Below are positions 1-10,089 of a stretch of DNA of 64,000 bases, piece by piece. The notes beneath the pieces were generated by a model. That model was not told the origin of the DNA. It did no database searches and worked only from the letters and a program-made list of their open reading frames with translations. This stretch comes from Parelaphostrongylus tenuis (taxonomy: Eukaryota > Nematoda > Chromadorea > Rhabditida > Metastrongylidae), in contig JAHQIW010007309.1 of assembly GCA_019055375.1 (NCBI GenBank), positions 62,001 through 126,000 on the forward strand, read 5' to 3'. Every line of letters begins with the position of its first letter. The first letter of the stretch is position 1. A program made the translations under genes and the position numbers.

Positions 1-944
1 CCAGCTTTTGTTTTCCTCCAAAAAGGAGTTGAAATTTATGGGTATTAAGCATGCTGCAAAATAAATTATAACCTCAATTGTTTCTTTTACAAACTTGGAT
101 CTACGAATGAAATGATTAGAAAATTTTATAGACCATAATGCCTGTTAAGACCTTTGCTTCTAATTAGTAAGCAGCTAAACTCTGCCACTGCTTAAAAACA
201 GAAGTGTTAAAGAAGCCTCTACTTAGGTGAAGCTTGCACAGCTCTGTTCTTGCAGAGATTGTTAGAGATGTAATTCTCTTTCTCACTGCATTCGCTACAG
301 GGGCTGCCCACTTTGTAGATCGGAACGTCAACACTGACATGCCTGATGGTGCACAGAATTCAAGCTACGTTAGGAGGTTGATATGAACAGATGACTTACG
401 GTTTTCCATATTGACAAACAAATGACAAGAAAGGTCGACTGAGTTTTTCACAAGCGCTATATGCGCATCCGAGTTTTGTCGCTCCTGCGTTTGCCATCTG
501 AAAATGTCTTTGAAAATCTCTCCTGAGCTCGTTATGTTCGCAAAGAGTCAAAAATCAATTGTAACTGGGCATGATTATGTCTAGTTCTTTCCATTCTGAG
601 ATTTCCCAACTAAGCATTGTCACCTGGAGAAACGGGATCATTGCGCTATCGTTAGATTTTGGCCTAAGATTGTCGAGACGTGGGCCGTTTGTTGCTATGT
701 CTCACCATAGGTCGTCGATGATCTAGAACTACAATATGTTTTGATGTCAACTAAATACATTAAATTTGACGAAGTTGTCACTATTTCTCTCCATGTCTAG
801 AAATATGACAAAATTCGCAAAATGGTGGAAAAAATAAATAATGGGGAGCGTTACAGTGTGTCTAGTTCCAGTATCTAGAATGTATCACTTTTTCTCGCTC
901 TTTGAGCAGGACTCTATATCAAAATTTTTTTAGTGTAAGAGAAC
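1..944. other. AT-rich intergenic DNA, no gene seen
   Basis: No open frame with convincing splice signals and no repeat that I can pair inside the window. Near 890-944 it passes into the dispersed repeat that begins block D2. Confidence 0.5.
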
Positions 945-1829
945 AAAACTAGAAAATGTGTTTGCTTTTTGAAAAAGCTCTTTTATAGCGCTGCAGAAGA
1001 CAGAAAACGTTTTTGCTTTACATCTTGCCGAATAGAGCTCTTTCTTTAGATTATTAGTAGTCTTTCGATAGCGTAAGTTTTGATGATTTCAGCGCTGTGA
1101 TTATTTTTTATAGAAACCAATTCAGTTCAATCAAGCAAAGAAAATAGGAGCGAGTATCACATATTCGGACAGCTTGTTCACCACTAGACATGTGGGGTGC
1201 AAGTTGTTTCCAATTATGAATTTCTTCTCCGCTCTTGGAGAAAACTATAGATGAAACGATTGACTCAGATACTAGGCTCTACACGCTCAAGTGCTTTTCG
1301 TGCGTCTGCGATTTGTAAACGTGCCAAAATTGGGTGCGCGCGGCGGAGTTTCAAACATAAGTATAATTTGTATGCTACAGAGTTGCAGAATGACGTTCTT
1401 CAAAAACGGCCACGCAGCGTTTTTATCAAGAGATTTATGTCATCGAGGGATTACTAACACTTTTTTTAATTGTTTTTTTCAGGGAATAAGGTCGGATAGC
1501 CATTTGTCCCCGAATAACTGAAATGATTTTGATTATAATGATGAACGAAGAAATTTAGGTGTAAGAGAAATTACTAAGCGTGACAAGGAAGGAAAACGGT
1601 GACATCAGCCATAGCAGAGCTTGAGGTAATTTTTCACAAAAGGCAAAGGTATCTTTTGGCTCATAGCTTGTAAGCTTTCTTTTGAAGACTTTCCTTTGAA
1701 CAGAATCTGATATTTGGTCACAAGACTTTGTGTAATTTCTAAACATTCTTACAAGCGACAATATGAATGGGCTTTTTTAATAACTAAAAGACTCTACCAC
1801 AACTGAGCATGAATAACTATATAAATACT

Positions 1830-1965
1830 CATTGGTGTAAAGCGATATGCAAAGACTTTTGCGTCATCTGGGATTCAAACCCACATTTCACCCTATCCGC
1901 GGGTGCGTGCTCAACTGTTTCACTATCGAAGCCCGTTTTGACACCATTCTTTCTATGCTTCAACG
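1830..1965 (-). repeat. tRNA-derived SINE, family 2 (degenerate)
   Basis: Read on the minus strand it has a tRNA-like core with a recognisable B box, followed by the family tail (TGACGCAAAAGTCTTTGCAT type) and the 'ACTCA..GGGTAT' end shared with copies at 42,800, 59,520 and 25,870. The A box is mutated, so it is an old copy. It was inherited with block D2, since D2 copy B carries it at the same place. Confidence 0.6.
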
Positions 1966-2358
1966 AGTCTACCTGTCTGCCGTCTCTGAAGAAGCAAAAT
2001 TTTAAGCAAGTGGTTTAAATGGGATTGTTTCTTGTTGTAGAAATGTGATGACTCTCATGAACCTTATTGAGTATCTGTACCCAGAGCACCAGACCTAAGC
2101 CGAGGCCTGAGTCTTAGTACCATAATTAGCTTATTTTTATCTTGTACACTGAGAACATCTCTAAGATAATCGCCAGCTCAGTGTTGATTGCTCAACTGTA
2201 CGACCTCGTTGTTGGCACAGGGTGAATCTCAAAAATACCTGTGTAGCTGAGCCTTTATATAACTTCAAGCAATAATAGTTACAAGACGACATCAGGATGT
2301 ATAGCCTTTAGACGATGAGATAACAACGAAAGCAATGATTGAAGATAAAAGCATGAGT

Positions 2359-2518
2359 ATCACTTGTATCACCTTTCGTCCCGTTGATCGTCAAGTGATT
2401 CGAGCGGGTACCGGCAATACTTCCATTTTTCCCCATCGCGTGCAAGAGTAGCCCAGTAGGTCCTTCTCGCTCTAGGGATTCGCTGAGCATCATATCTTTC
2501 TTATATAGCTTTCGCAAA
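2359..2518 (-). mobile_element. 5'-truncated RTE retrotransposon 3' end, with target duplication
   Basis: About 160 bp matching the 3' end of the longer RTE copies at 11,945 and 25,387, read on the minus strand (end of the coding region and the short AGGTGATACA-type tail). It is flanked by a 12-bp direct repeat AAAAGCATGAGT at 2,347-2,358 and 2,519-2,530. The paralogous block D2 copy B keeps the uninterrupted site at about 43,341. This is a typical target-primed insertion with 5' truncation. Confidence 0.85.
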
Positions 2519-2785
2519 AAAAGCATGAGTTAGAACTTATATTGAGATAAAGGTATAGTTTCTGCTATAATGTGGTGAAGTGACATGAGGGATAAGTGCC
2601 ATATACTGTGCGACAATAACGGTACAATAAGATTATTATGGTATACACTAAGCACACTTTCACACACGAATCAATAAATAAGTTATAAATTCTAGATACT
2701 GTAATGAGAAAATTTAAATAAGACAGTTCTTAAGTGTAACCAAGACACAATTACACTGAAATGCAATATATTCAGTCTTCAAACT

Positions 2786-2989
2786 TTACTTGGTGAAGCC
2801 TTCCGCAAGCTTTTTGAGTTCCCTTTTGATTGCGTTGTTTTCATCCAGTGATATCTTCTTATCACGTCCTGATTAATTTTTTGAATCAATTTTTGCGAGT
2901 GAGCTATCACTTCTTCTAGACGATTAACAAATCTCCCAGATCTCCTACGTGAAGCAAAGATTTTGTCTGTGACATAGCAGCAGCAGCCT
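2786..2989 (-). CDS. Possible terminal exons of an unidentified gene
   Basis: Two minus-strand exons fit together in phase. Exon 2,949-2,989 follows a GTTAG acceptor and ends at a GTAGGA donor. After an 80-nt intron, exon 2,868-2,786 starts at an AATCAG acceptor and ends in TAA. The last 26 residues are lysine/glutamate-rich and helix-like (RDKKISLDENNA, then KRELKKLAEGFTK). The family is not recognised. Upstream exons were not found, so this may be the end of a live gene or a remnant. Other readings of the same stretch are also open; only the phase match favours this one. Confidence 0.35.
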
Positions 2990-2999
2990 CTAACAAAGG

Positions 3000-3769
3000 A
3001 GACGGCCACACCATAATGACTAAAATGTTCATCGAACATTTCTCATTCTCCCTGAAGATAGAATGACTTATCTTCCTTAAACAATTCAATTAGGGCTATA
3101 TTTACAGCGGTCTCGGAAACCCTTCGAGAATTGTGGAGATTCCATCAATCATATTACCCCGCCGATCGGTTTAAAACCGCCTATATGACCGCTTATGCAA
3201 GATAGAGAGCAGTGCAATGCTCTAGTAGTTAGAACGGATACTGTATGAGTTTAATCATAATATGCTTGATCTTTTGTAAGACATGTGGCGAAGAATAGAA
3301 AGTATTTGTTAGATGCCAAGCATGTGGGGAGAGCAGCGAAACGAGAAGTCTCTTCTGTGTTAGCATAAAAGAACACCTTTTTTAGTAGTCGAAAAGTCGG
3401 ACAAGTACACCTTTTGATGTGAACAGATGAGGATGGTACAGTGGTAAGGTCTTTGATGTGGTGATAGGAATCTTAAGCAACAATCAAGAACGTTGGCGCG
3501 AAATACTCTGTAGGCCTTTTGGATAGGCTTTAATAGTCAAGGAATCAATAGAAAGAGGAAGTGTCTGAACACAAGGACTGATATGGCGCCTGCTAATAGA
3601 TTGACCTCCCGATTTGAGTAAGGTACGTTTCAACTTGTGTCACAGTACACTATGATATCTCCCATGAAATTAACTTAAGAGTGAGTTTCTCTGCAATAGT
3701 TAGGCTTCTGAATAGATTTTGCATCAGATTTTCACCAGATATACGAATATTAATCGAAGAGTCAGATAT
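3000..3769. other. Intergenic DNA, nothing identified
   Basis: Mixed-composition sequence with no long frame, no paired repeat in the window and no RNA-like signal that I can see. Confidence 0.45.
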
Positions 3770-4560
3770 GGTATAACGTACGTTTACGTCGCGCAGTTTG
3801 CTACGAAACCTAGCACGTCGGCGTGAAGGTTAGACGTTCTCACGATCTCTATTACTGTTGTTTACGCATGAAAGAGAAATGTTCTAGAATGACATACCAC
3901 TGATACCAGCGAAAGCACATTTATAATCATCAACATAAACATCACTTGAAAATAAATAGATCACAGATAAAAATCAGTATTTAAATGAACACTGTGGGAT
4001 TCCAGTAGTCTAGAATTATTGGTAATACTTTTCTTCGCTTACGAACACAGATGATTAGGCATTTCTAAAAGACTATGAAGCATTTATTCACAAAGTTTAG
4101 CGACGATAAAACTTATAGATTCGGAACATTGATCAAGCGGTATTGCTTGCCTGTCTGATCAAGTATTCGTCCATTTAAGAATTCCCCGACAAACTAACTT
4201 TTTTCCACCAGGAGGGTCAGTTTCCAAACGTTGTGCATAGTGTGCATCAGTGTGAAGTTCAACTGAGTGTAATTACGATGTGGCTCGCACTACCGGTGTA
4301 CACGGTCATCCGAACACTTAAGAGACTTGTTAAAGAGGACGCACAATAAATTTCGGTGTTCGACTCATTGATGTTCTGTGAGTGAGCTTTTATTAAATTT
4401 TCAAACAAAACAACAAAACGATCCGTTGTAACGCAGCCATCGACGTCATTCTGGCCGAGTGGTCTAAGGCGCTGCGTTCAGGTCGCAGTCCTCTTCGGAG
4501 GGCGCAGGTTCGAATCCTGCGGATGACAGGACGTTTTGCGCAATGTGGTTGTTCGATGGC
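3770..4560 (+). repeat. Inverted copy of the tRNA-Leu cassette
   Basis: The reverse complement of this segment matches about 7,720-8,670 and 46,010-46,760: a roughly 0.7-0.8 kb unit with a tRNA-Leu gene at one end and a long conserved flank. Flank features include the GTTTTGTTGTTTTG stretch and the sequence around GTACACGGTCATCCGAACAC. It lies inverted relative to the two D1 copies, so the tRNA and about 650 bp of flank moved together as one repeat. Confidence 0.8.
4445..4527 (+). tRNA. tRNA-Leu (anticodon CAG)
   Basis: An 83-nt class II tRNA. The acceptor arm GTCATTC pairs with GGATGAC (one G-T). The D region is TGGCCGAGTGGTCTAAGG, matching the pol III A box. The anticodon stem CTGCG/CGCAG holds loop TTCAGGT, so the anticodon is CAG and reads CUG. 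The long variable arm is CCTCTTCGGAGG, and the T arm GCAGG-TTCGAAT-CCTGC contains the B box. All stems are intact and there is no intron. It should be functional. Confidence 0.95.
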
Positions 4561-4637
4561 ACAAGAGCAATAAACACCTAATTTATTGATCAGAGGTAAT
4601 CAGAACTGTTAAAAACACTATTCAAAGTATATGCTAT

Positions 4638-5121
4638 CAATAGATCCTTTCATTATTATTTAAGCCAACGTGTCATGCGGCCTGGTAAGGGCTGTTGTAC
4701 AGCCCGATACACGTGCTTCGTCTTTACAGACTCGTCAGCCGGGCAGAACCCGTCGTTTTTCAAACGTAAAAATCGTCTAGTTGGTCTTTACTGGAATCTC
4801 GAAGTAAAGGTACAATCATGATAAAAATACCAGCCCAAGAGCAACCGAGTGCGCAACACTCTGTGTTACGTGAAAATTTCACTTGACATAGAGTGTAAAA
4901 TGTTTGTCTTCGATGACTCTCTATAAGGAATCTAAGGCTCCCGAGAGAACTGACTATAAAAAGATCGAATACGACTGATTCTGCCCGGCTGGCAAGTCTG
5001 AAAGGACGAAACACGTATATCGGGCTGTACAAGAGCCCTTACCAGACCACATGACAAGTTGGCTCAAATAATAATGAAAGGATCTCTTGAAACTTGAGCG
5101 TGGTCTAAACAAGGCACTCGA
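4638..5121. repeat. Foldback element with ~110-bp inverted arms
   Basis: The left arm (4,638-4,746) and the reverse complement of the right arm (4,977-5,092) match closely through TCATTATTATTT, GAGCCAAC, TGGTAAGGGCT and CAGCCGGGCAGAA. A core of about 230 bp separates them, and no coding frame is present. Relatives are at 5,295, 9,770, 15,220, 45,240, 47,890 and 50,130. It is a non-autonomous element of foldback or MITE type whose mobilising enzyme is not seen. Confidence 0.75.
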
Positions 5122-5294
5122 AATACGCTAACAGCCTAAACACACTACTATCTCTCAGGCAACAAATCAAAATCGCTTTGTGCACAATTTTCTGAGATTT
5201 CTCTTAGTACCATTTGATCTAGGAGAACGCTGTTGAAAAAATGTGCCGTATCATAGCAATTTTAAACATTTTTTTACGCAGTGGACTTCAAGAC

Positions 5295-5485
5295 AAGTGC
5301 AACAAATCTCTTGTCATTATAATTTGAGCCAACATGCACATGCTCTGCTGAATGGGCCGACTTATAGAGCCCGATACACGTGTTTCGAGCTTAGTCATTT
5401 AGCAGACCACATTAAAGGTGGCTCAAATAATAATGACAAGATATGTTCAAATCTGAGCACGGTCTTAAGAAAATAATCGAAACGA
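5295..5485. repeat. Small degenerate foldback element
   Basis: A short relative of the preceding element. Arms containing TAATTTGAGCCAAC and its complement GGCTCAAATAATAATGAC lie about 110 bp apart, with the GCCCGATACACGTGTTTC family motif between them. Confidence 0.6.
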
Positions 5486-5559
5486 AAGGCTTGACATAAC
5501 AAGTCTCTTTTATAATTTAGTAACGTTTCCAACTCCAAAATCCTTTAGTTACCAAAATA

Positions 5560-6010
5560 ATCGTGTCCATTGTAGAGAAAACCAGCACTGACGTGCCCAC
5601 AATGGCGAATGAGTAAAGTCTTCTTGTTGGCATTCACCAAACCAAGGTGGTCGTCAATTAGGTTAATTAGCCAAGAGGCACAAAAATGGGAAACTGATAG
5701 CGCTCACTCGAGTCATAAAAGGCCATAAATGATACAAAGTAGTAATTAAAGGAACTCACTGTGTGTTAGTGCGCCAATGGAGTTAGGAGTATCCTTATGA
5801 TGACCTCCCGTCGAGCTCATATTCACCCGAGTCGGTGGCGGTGTCACTCAAACGGAGCGCTAAATACTCGATATGATTCGAAATGACAAACGATAGATCG
5901 TCAAAATGCAAAAATATTCACCGAGCTGACACTTAGCGATAGACGCTCGGAGTTGTGTTTAGCTCACGACGAGCACATCCCTAACCGACCTCGCACAGCG
6001 CGTGATCCCG
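5560..6010. repeat. Diverged copy of repeat R2
   Basis: Shares a series of motifs with 27,290-27,860, 32,400-32,890 and 37,830-38,340, such as GCTCACTCGAGTCATAAAA, ATGATACAAAGTA, and CGCGTGAT followed by CCAAATG. No coding potential is evident. Confidence 0.5.
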
Positions 6011-6440
6011 TCCAAATGCCACGTCATATTCGGGGTAACTTTTAAAACTGAAACGATTTTACTCGTTTATATACAGTTTTACGTGATGTGTTTTTAAATA
6101 CGTATATAACTTCTAGATGCATCTATCCGGCCTCGTATGGGTGCTTGTGTAATACCACAGTGTAAAGTGAGCAAAACTGTGTTAGATTCAATTATCACAG
6201 GTGTTCAGACAGGTTTATCCCACGCAAAAATATACTGGCATGAAAATAAAATATGTATAAACATGATCGCTCAATTTATAAAATCAGAGAGCAAAAGAGA
6301 CAAGATGTAGTTACACATTTCTTTGCCATCTTTTTTAAAACATCTGCCAATTTCTAATTTTACACTGGTAAGGTCATCAAGGAAAATAAATAATACACAA
6401 TAAGCATTATATAGAGCTTTGCTCCTCACTCCTCTCATCG

Positions 6441-6965
6441 TCATTCCTCCGTACTTCTTTCTACAGATGTCTGTCTCCAGGAGAAGAACTGGACGTGTGG
6501 TAGGCGAGAGGAAGATAGTTTATGCACTATGAATAAGTATTCTTCTACAGAACAAGCTGCCACAATGATGCGTTGAACAGAAAACGTCCTTTTTCTCACC
6601 ACAATCCTATCAACCTGTAAAATTTTTTTGCCGTAATATGTGATTGAGCCCTGTTGCGGTCTTAAAAGACGGCAAATGGGCAATAAGAAGACTATGACCC
6701 AAGTAACTTGTCGTCAGTGTTCTCTGCGTATCACCAATCACTATGAGCAATATCGTCAATTACCCTGAAATGTGTGAGCCAACACTTGCTTGTAATGGCT
6801 GGTGCAGTAAACTGTTGAGTTTCGAGTTAGTCCTTGACACATAGTATTTACTAACTCGAAATAGAATGCTCGATCTTGTGATAATTCGCCACACAGGTCT
6901 TTCCACGTAAGCAAGGAAAACAATTCATGTTTGGGTAATAACTGTCTATAGCAATAATAATACAA
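6441..6965 (-). other. Two adjacent unassigned minus-strand ORFs
   Basis: Frames of 80 codons (6,441-6,683) and 69 codons (6,756-6,965) lie on the same strand. A plausible acceptor ending TTTTACAG lies just before the last ~58 codons of the first, and another (ACATTTCAG) lies near the end of the second. No family is recognised and the protein composition is not distinctive. They may be remnants of a gene or chance. Confidence 0.2.
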
Positions 6966-6969
6966 TGAG

Positions 6970-7346
6970 GCAAAAGATATGTAGTTGAGCGAATATGCAC
7001 GAACGAAGTTGGATAAATAAGTGGAACACTGGAACGTTGGAACTATAGAACTGCCTTAACTACCCACGGCGTATAGTGGGGCACGGCTTACATACGGAAT
7101 AACGACGAAGGCTCTACCTGATAAAGCCCAATACTAGGGGGAACACAGAAGGTTACAGGCGTATATCCGCAGGAAAAAAAGGTTTCGAGCACAGGAAGCT
7201 ATACGTAGACACTATGATGAGAAAGCAATGAAATGTCTGTAATGTGAAAGCGATGTTATCGCATCGAGGAAAAAGTTATGGGAAAGCAATGGAACAACTT
7301 GAGGAAAAGTTCATGTGAAGCTAAATGACATCTTGGGTCGAAGGTT
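6970..7346. other. Intergenic DNA, nothing identified
   Basis: No frame, repeat pair or RNA signal seen up to the start of segmental duplication D1. Confidence 0.45.
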
Positions 7347-7740
7347 CAAGTGTATCTAGTTAGTCTAGAAATTTCACAACAGTATGGAAATCGGACTGTT
7401 CGTCGAATTATTCCCATCTTCTCAGCTGCTCTTTGAGATGATGGATTAGTCTGTGTGTTCAAGCTGATTATTCACAAATAGAACATTAAACATTCGATGA
7501 TATACAGTGGAATTGAGCATGACTAAAAGGAAAACAGTACTAGTGTGATGGGGTAACTACTATATAATTCTTGCGTGCACATATATCATGGTTTTTAGAT
7601 TTTCTTTTTAGTTGAGTCTCGTTTGCACTCAATTCTAAAATCATTATTTTCTACCACTTCACGAAGAGTTGCTTGTGCACCTGTCTCGACTAATACCTTC
7701 AAGTAATCAACACAGAACAACCACATTGCACAAAAGTGCT

Positions 7741-7823
7741 GTCATCCACAGGGATCGAACCTGTACCCTCCGAAGAGTACTGCGACCTGAAAGCAGCGCC
7801 TCAGACCACTCGGCCAGAATGAC
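7741..7823 (-). tRNA. tRNA-Leu (CAG), with one mispaired anticodon-stem base
   Basis: Same 83-nt structure as the gene at 4,445. The acceptor stem is intact (GTCATTC/GGATGAC), the anticodon is CAG, the variable arm is long and the T-loop is TTCGATC. The anticodon stem reads CTGCT/CGCAG, giving one T-C mismatch, and the D region has TCTGAGG instead of TCTAAGG. It may still be transcribed, since the A and B boxes are present, but it is the less canonical of the tandem pair's paralogues. Confidence 0.75.
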
Positions 7824-7927
7824 GGCGGTTTGGTTTTCGCTGCCTCTCAAATTGTTGTGCTTCAAACATCAATGACGCACATTTCTCTACTCAGAAATAC
7901 AGCGGAAAATGGAGCGCAAAACGCACT

Positions 7928-8010
7928 GTCATCCGCAGTATTTGAACCTGCGCCCTCCGAAGAGGACTGCGACCTGAACGCAGCGCCTTAGACCACTCGG
8001 CCAGAAAGAC
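7928..8010 (-). pseudogene. Decayed tRNA-Leu (CAG)
   Basis: Lies 104 bp from the tRNA at 7,741 in the same orientation. The anticodon arm and CAG are intact. The acceptor stem reads GTCTTTC against GGATGAC (one T-T mismatch). The T arm has lost a stem pair, and the T-loop reads TTCAAAT, which breaks the invariant B-box GTTCGA. Probably not functional. Confidence 0.7.
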
Positions 8011-8934
8011 GTTGATGTTTACGTTACAACGGATCGTTTTGTTGTTTTGTTTCAAAATTCAGTAGAAGCTTACTCACAGAACATCAATGAGTCAAAACAC
8101 CGAAATTTATTGTGCGTCCTCTTGAACAAGTCTTTTAAGTGTTCGGATGACCGTTTACACAGGTAGTGCGAGCCCCATCGCAATTACACTCAATTGAACC
8201 TCACACTGATGCACACTTTGCAGTACGTCTGGCAACTGACCCTCCCGGTATAAAAAAGTCGGTTTGTTGGGAAAATTTCTAAGTGGATCAATACTTGATC
8301 ACACAGCCAAGCAACAGTGTTTGATCAGTGTTCCGATTTTATAAGTTTTATCGTCGCTAAACTTCGTGAATAAATGTTTCATAGTCTTTTAGAAATGCCT
8401 AATCATCTGTGTTCGTAAACGAAGAAAAATACTATCAACAATTCTAGACTACTAGAATCACACAGTGTTCATTTAAATACTGATTTTTACCTGTGATCTA
8501 TTTATTTTCAAGTGATGTCTATGTTAATGATTACAAATGTGCTTTCGCTGGTATCAGTGGTATGTCACTCTAGAACATTTCTCTTTCATGCGTAAACAAC
8601 AGTGTAAGAAATCGTGAGAATGTTTAACTCCTTCACGCCGGCGTGCTAAGTTTCATAGTAAACCGCACGACGTAAAGTCTCACTCGGATTCTGTAATGGC
8701 GAAGTCGCGTCTCATGGGAAAGCGGGCGCGGACAGGTAACACGCATGCGCAATTAATGGCAGCGTTGCATCTCGCAGGAAAGCGACAGCGCGACGCCGCC
8801 TTCCTTGCAACAACCGGTGTGAAGGACTTGAAGCCTTTTCGAAGTTGACACGTTAGTGGCCTACTCACGTTTGAGCGTGTGGCTCTGACGAGGAGAGCGA
8901 TACCATCGAAACGTACGTAAACCACTGACGTAAT

Positions 8935-9516
8935 AGGTTAAGGAAAATGTTCTGAGAAAATGCATATAACTTTTTTAGGTGTCGACTATTTCTTGTGTTT
9001 TTGGGCTCATTTGAAAGTCAGTCTTCTCCCGTGTTGACTGGTTCATAATTTTTCTACTTATTTCGAGGTGGAACTAACAAGCGGGCAAATTAGGTTGCTG
9101 ATGATGCACGAATTCTGTTGGGTTCAAATGCAACGGTGGCAACGCATCAATCTGGCTTAGAGCGTAGACAAAGTCGCAAGAGTATGGTGTATAGGTGGTT
9201 CAAAAAGTTTGACGAAGGTGAAGAAAGTTTGGAAAATCAGCCGCGTTCAGGTCGCCCAAAAGAAGTTGATCGTCAAGCTGTGCTTGAAGCGACTGAAGAA
9301 AATCCCTCTTTAACAACTCAGTCATTCATTTCTCTAACAACAAGAAATCGGAATTTTATGCTCACAGAATTGATCTTTTGCCGGAGAAGTGGCAAGAAGT
9401 ACTTTAAATTAAGGGCGTGTACTTTGACTATTAATTTCGACTTTGTTCGAGTGTAATAGGTGGATAAATAAATGTTTTACAAGCATTTTCTCAGAACTTT
9501 TCCCCCTTTTCAACCT
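8935..9516 (+). mobile_element. Internally deleted mariner element, copy A
   Basis: About 580 bp bounded by imperfect ~30-bp terminal inverted repeats (AGGTTAAGGAAAATG and TTCTGAGAAAATGC at the left, their complements at the right) and TA-rich flanks. It holds the start and the very end of a mariner transposase with the middle missing. The same deletion is in the D1 copy B element at 46,973, so it arose before the segmental duplication. Confidence 0.8.
9118..9456 (+). pseudogene. Mariner transposase remnant (DNA-binding part only)
   Basis: The first ~65 codons give the paired helix-turn-helix region of mariner transposases: SRKSMVYRWFKKFDEGEESL, then the linker motif RSGRPKEVD. The frame then jumps straight to the C-terminal end of the protein, which is readable in the +1 frame as a LLPEKW-like stretch. 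The catalytic D,D34D core is absent, so no transposase activity is possible. It resembles hookworm mariner (bandit-like) proteins. Confidence 0.8.
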
Positions 9517-9769
9517 CGAAAAGTCTTTTAACGTTTCACAGTTTATACTAAATGTTTTTAGCGAGTTTTGAAAACAGTGATCGAAAGTATAGAGACTATT
9601 TTTCATCTTGTGCAGAATATTTCCAATTCTTTACTACTGTCATATCTTCCTAGTGTCAGCTCTACACCACTGTGTTACATGCGTAATGCTCCATGAACAC
9701 CGTTGTCATTTAATTTCCTGTGAAATAACTGAACTTCACTCTTTCAATGTCATTCGACATGCAAACGTT

Positions 9770-10080
9770 CAACCTATGCCACTTGAATGGCAAGGACCCT
9801 TATAATGTCATATTTTAGGTTTCGATTGTTATTGAGACCTTGCTCAAAGCAATGTAATCTCGTAACATAATCTGAGCTTTTCATGAGGTCTGTTATGGCA
9901 CTTATGCCCCCGCAAAGGATTGGCTGAACCGAAAGGCACCGTTCTACTGATGAAGCTGTAGTGCCGAAACACGTGTCTTGCACTGTATAAGAGCCATTAG
10001 AGACCTCGTGAGACGCTCAAGATATGTCATCAGGTTGTATTGTTCTGAGCGATGTCTCAAGAACACTCGAAAAGAAAATG
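9770..10080. repeat. Foldback element, D1 copy A
   Basis: Arms around GAGACCTTGCTCAAAGCAATG and GAGGTCT..TATGGCACTT are repeated in inverse complement about 150 bp away. The centre carries the family motif CGAAACACGTGTCTTGCACT. The counterpart is at 47,890-48,180. Confidence 0.65.
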
Positions 10081-10089
10081 TGCGACTGT

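Larger units (their letters stand above)
945..2565. repeat. Duplicated block D2, copy A
   Basis: Aligns base for base over most of its length with 41,893-43,385 in the same orientation. Shared landmarks include the stretch around 1,300-1,440 and a SINE-like segment near 1,830-1,965. A third partial copy is at 17,990-18,365. Copy A carries a 160-bp RTE insertion (2,359-2,518) that copy B lacks. All frames are broken, so no gene is called. Confidence 0.8.
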
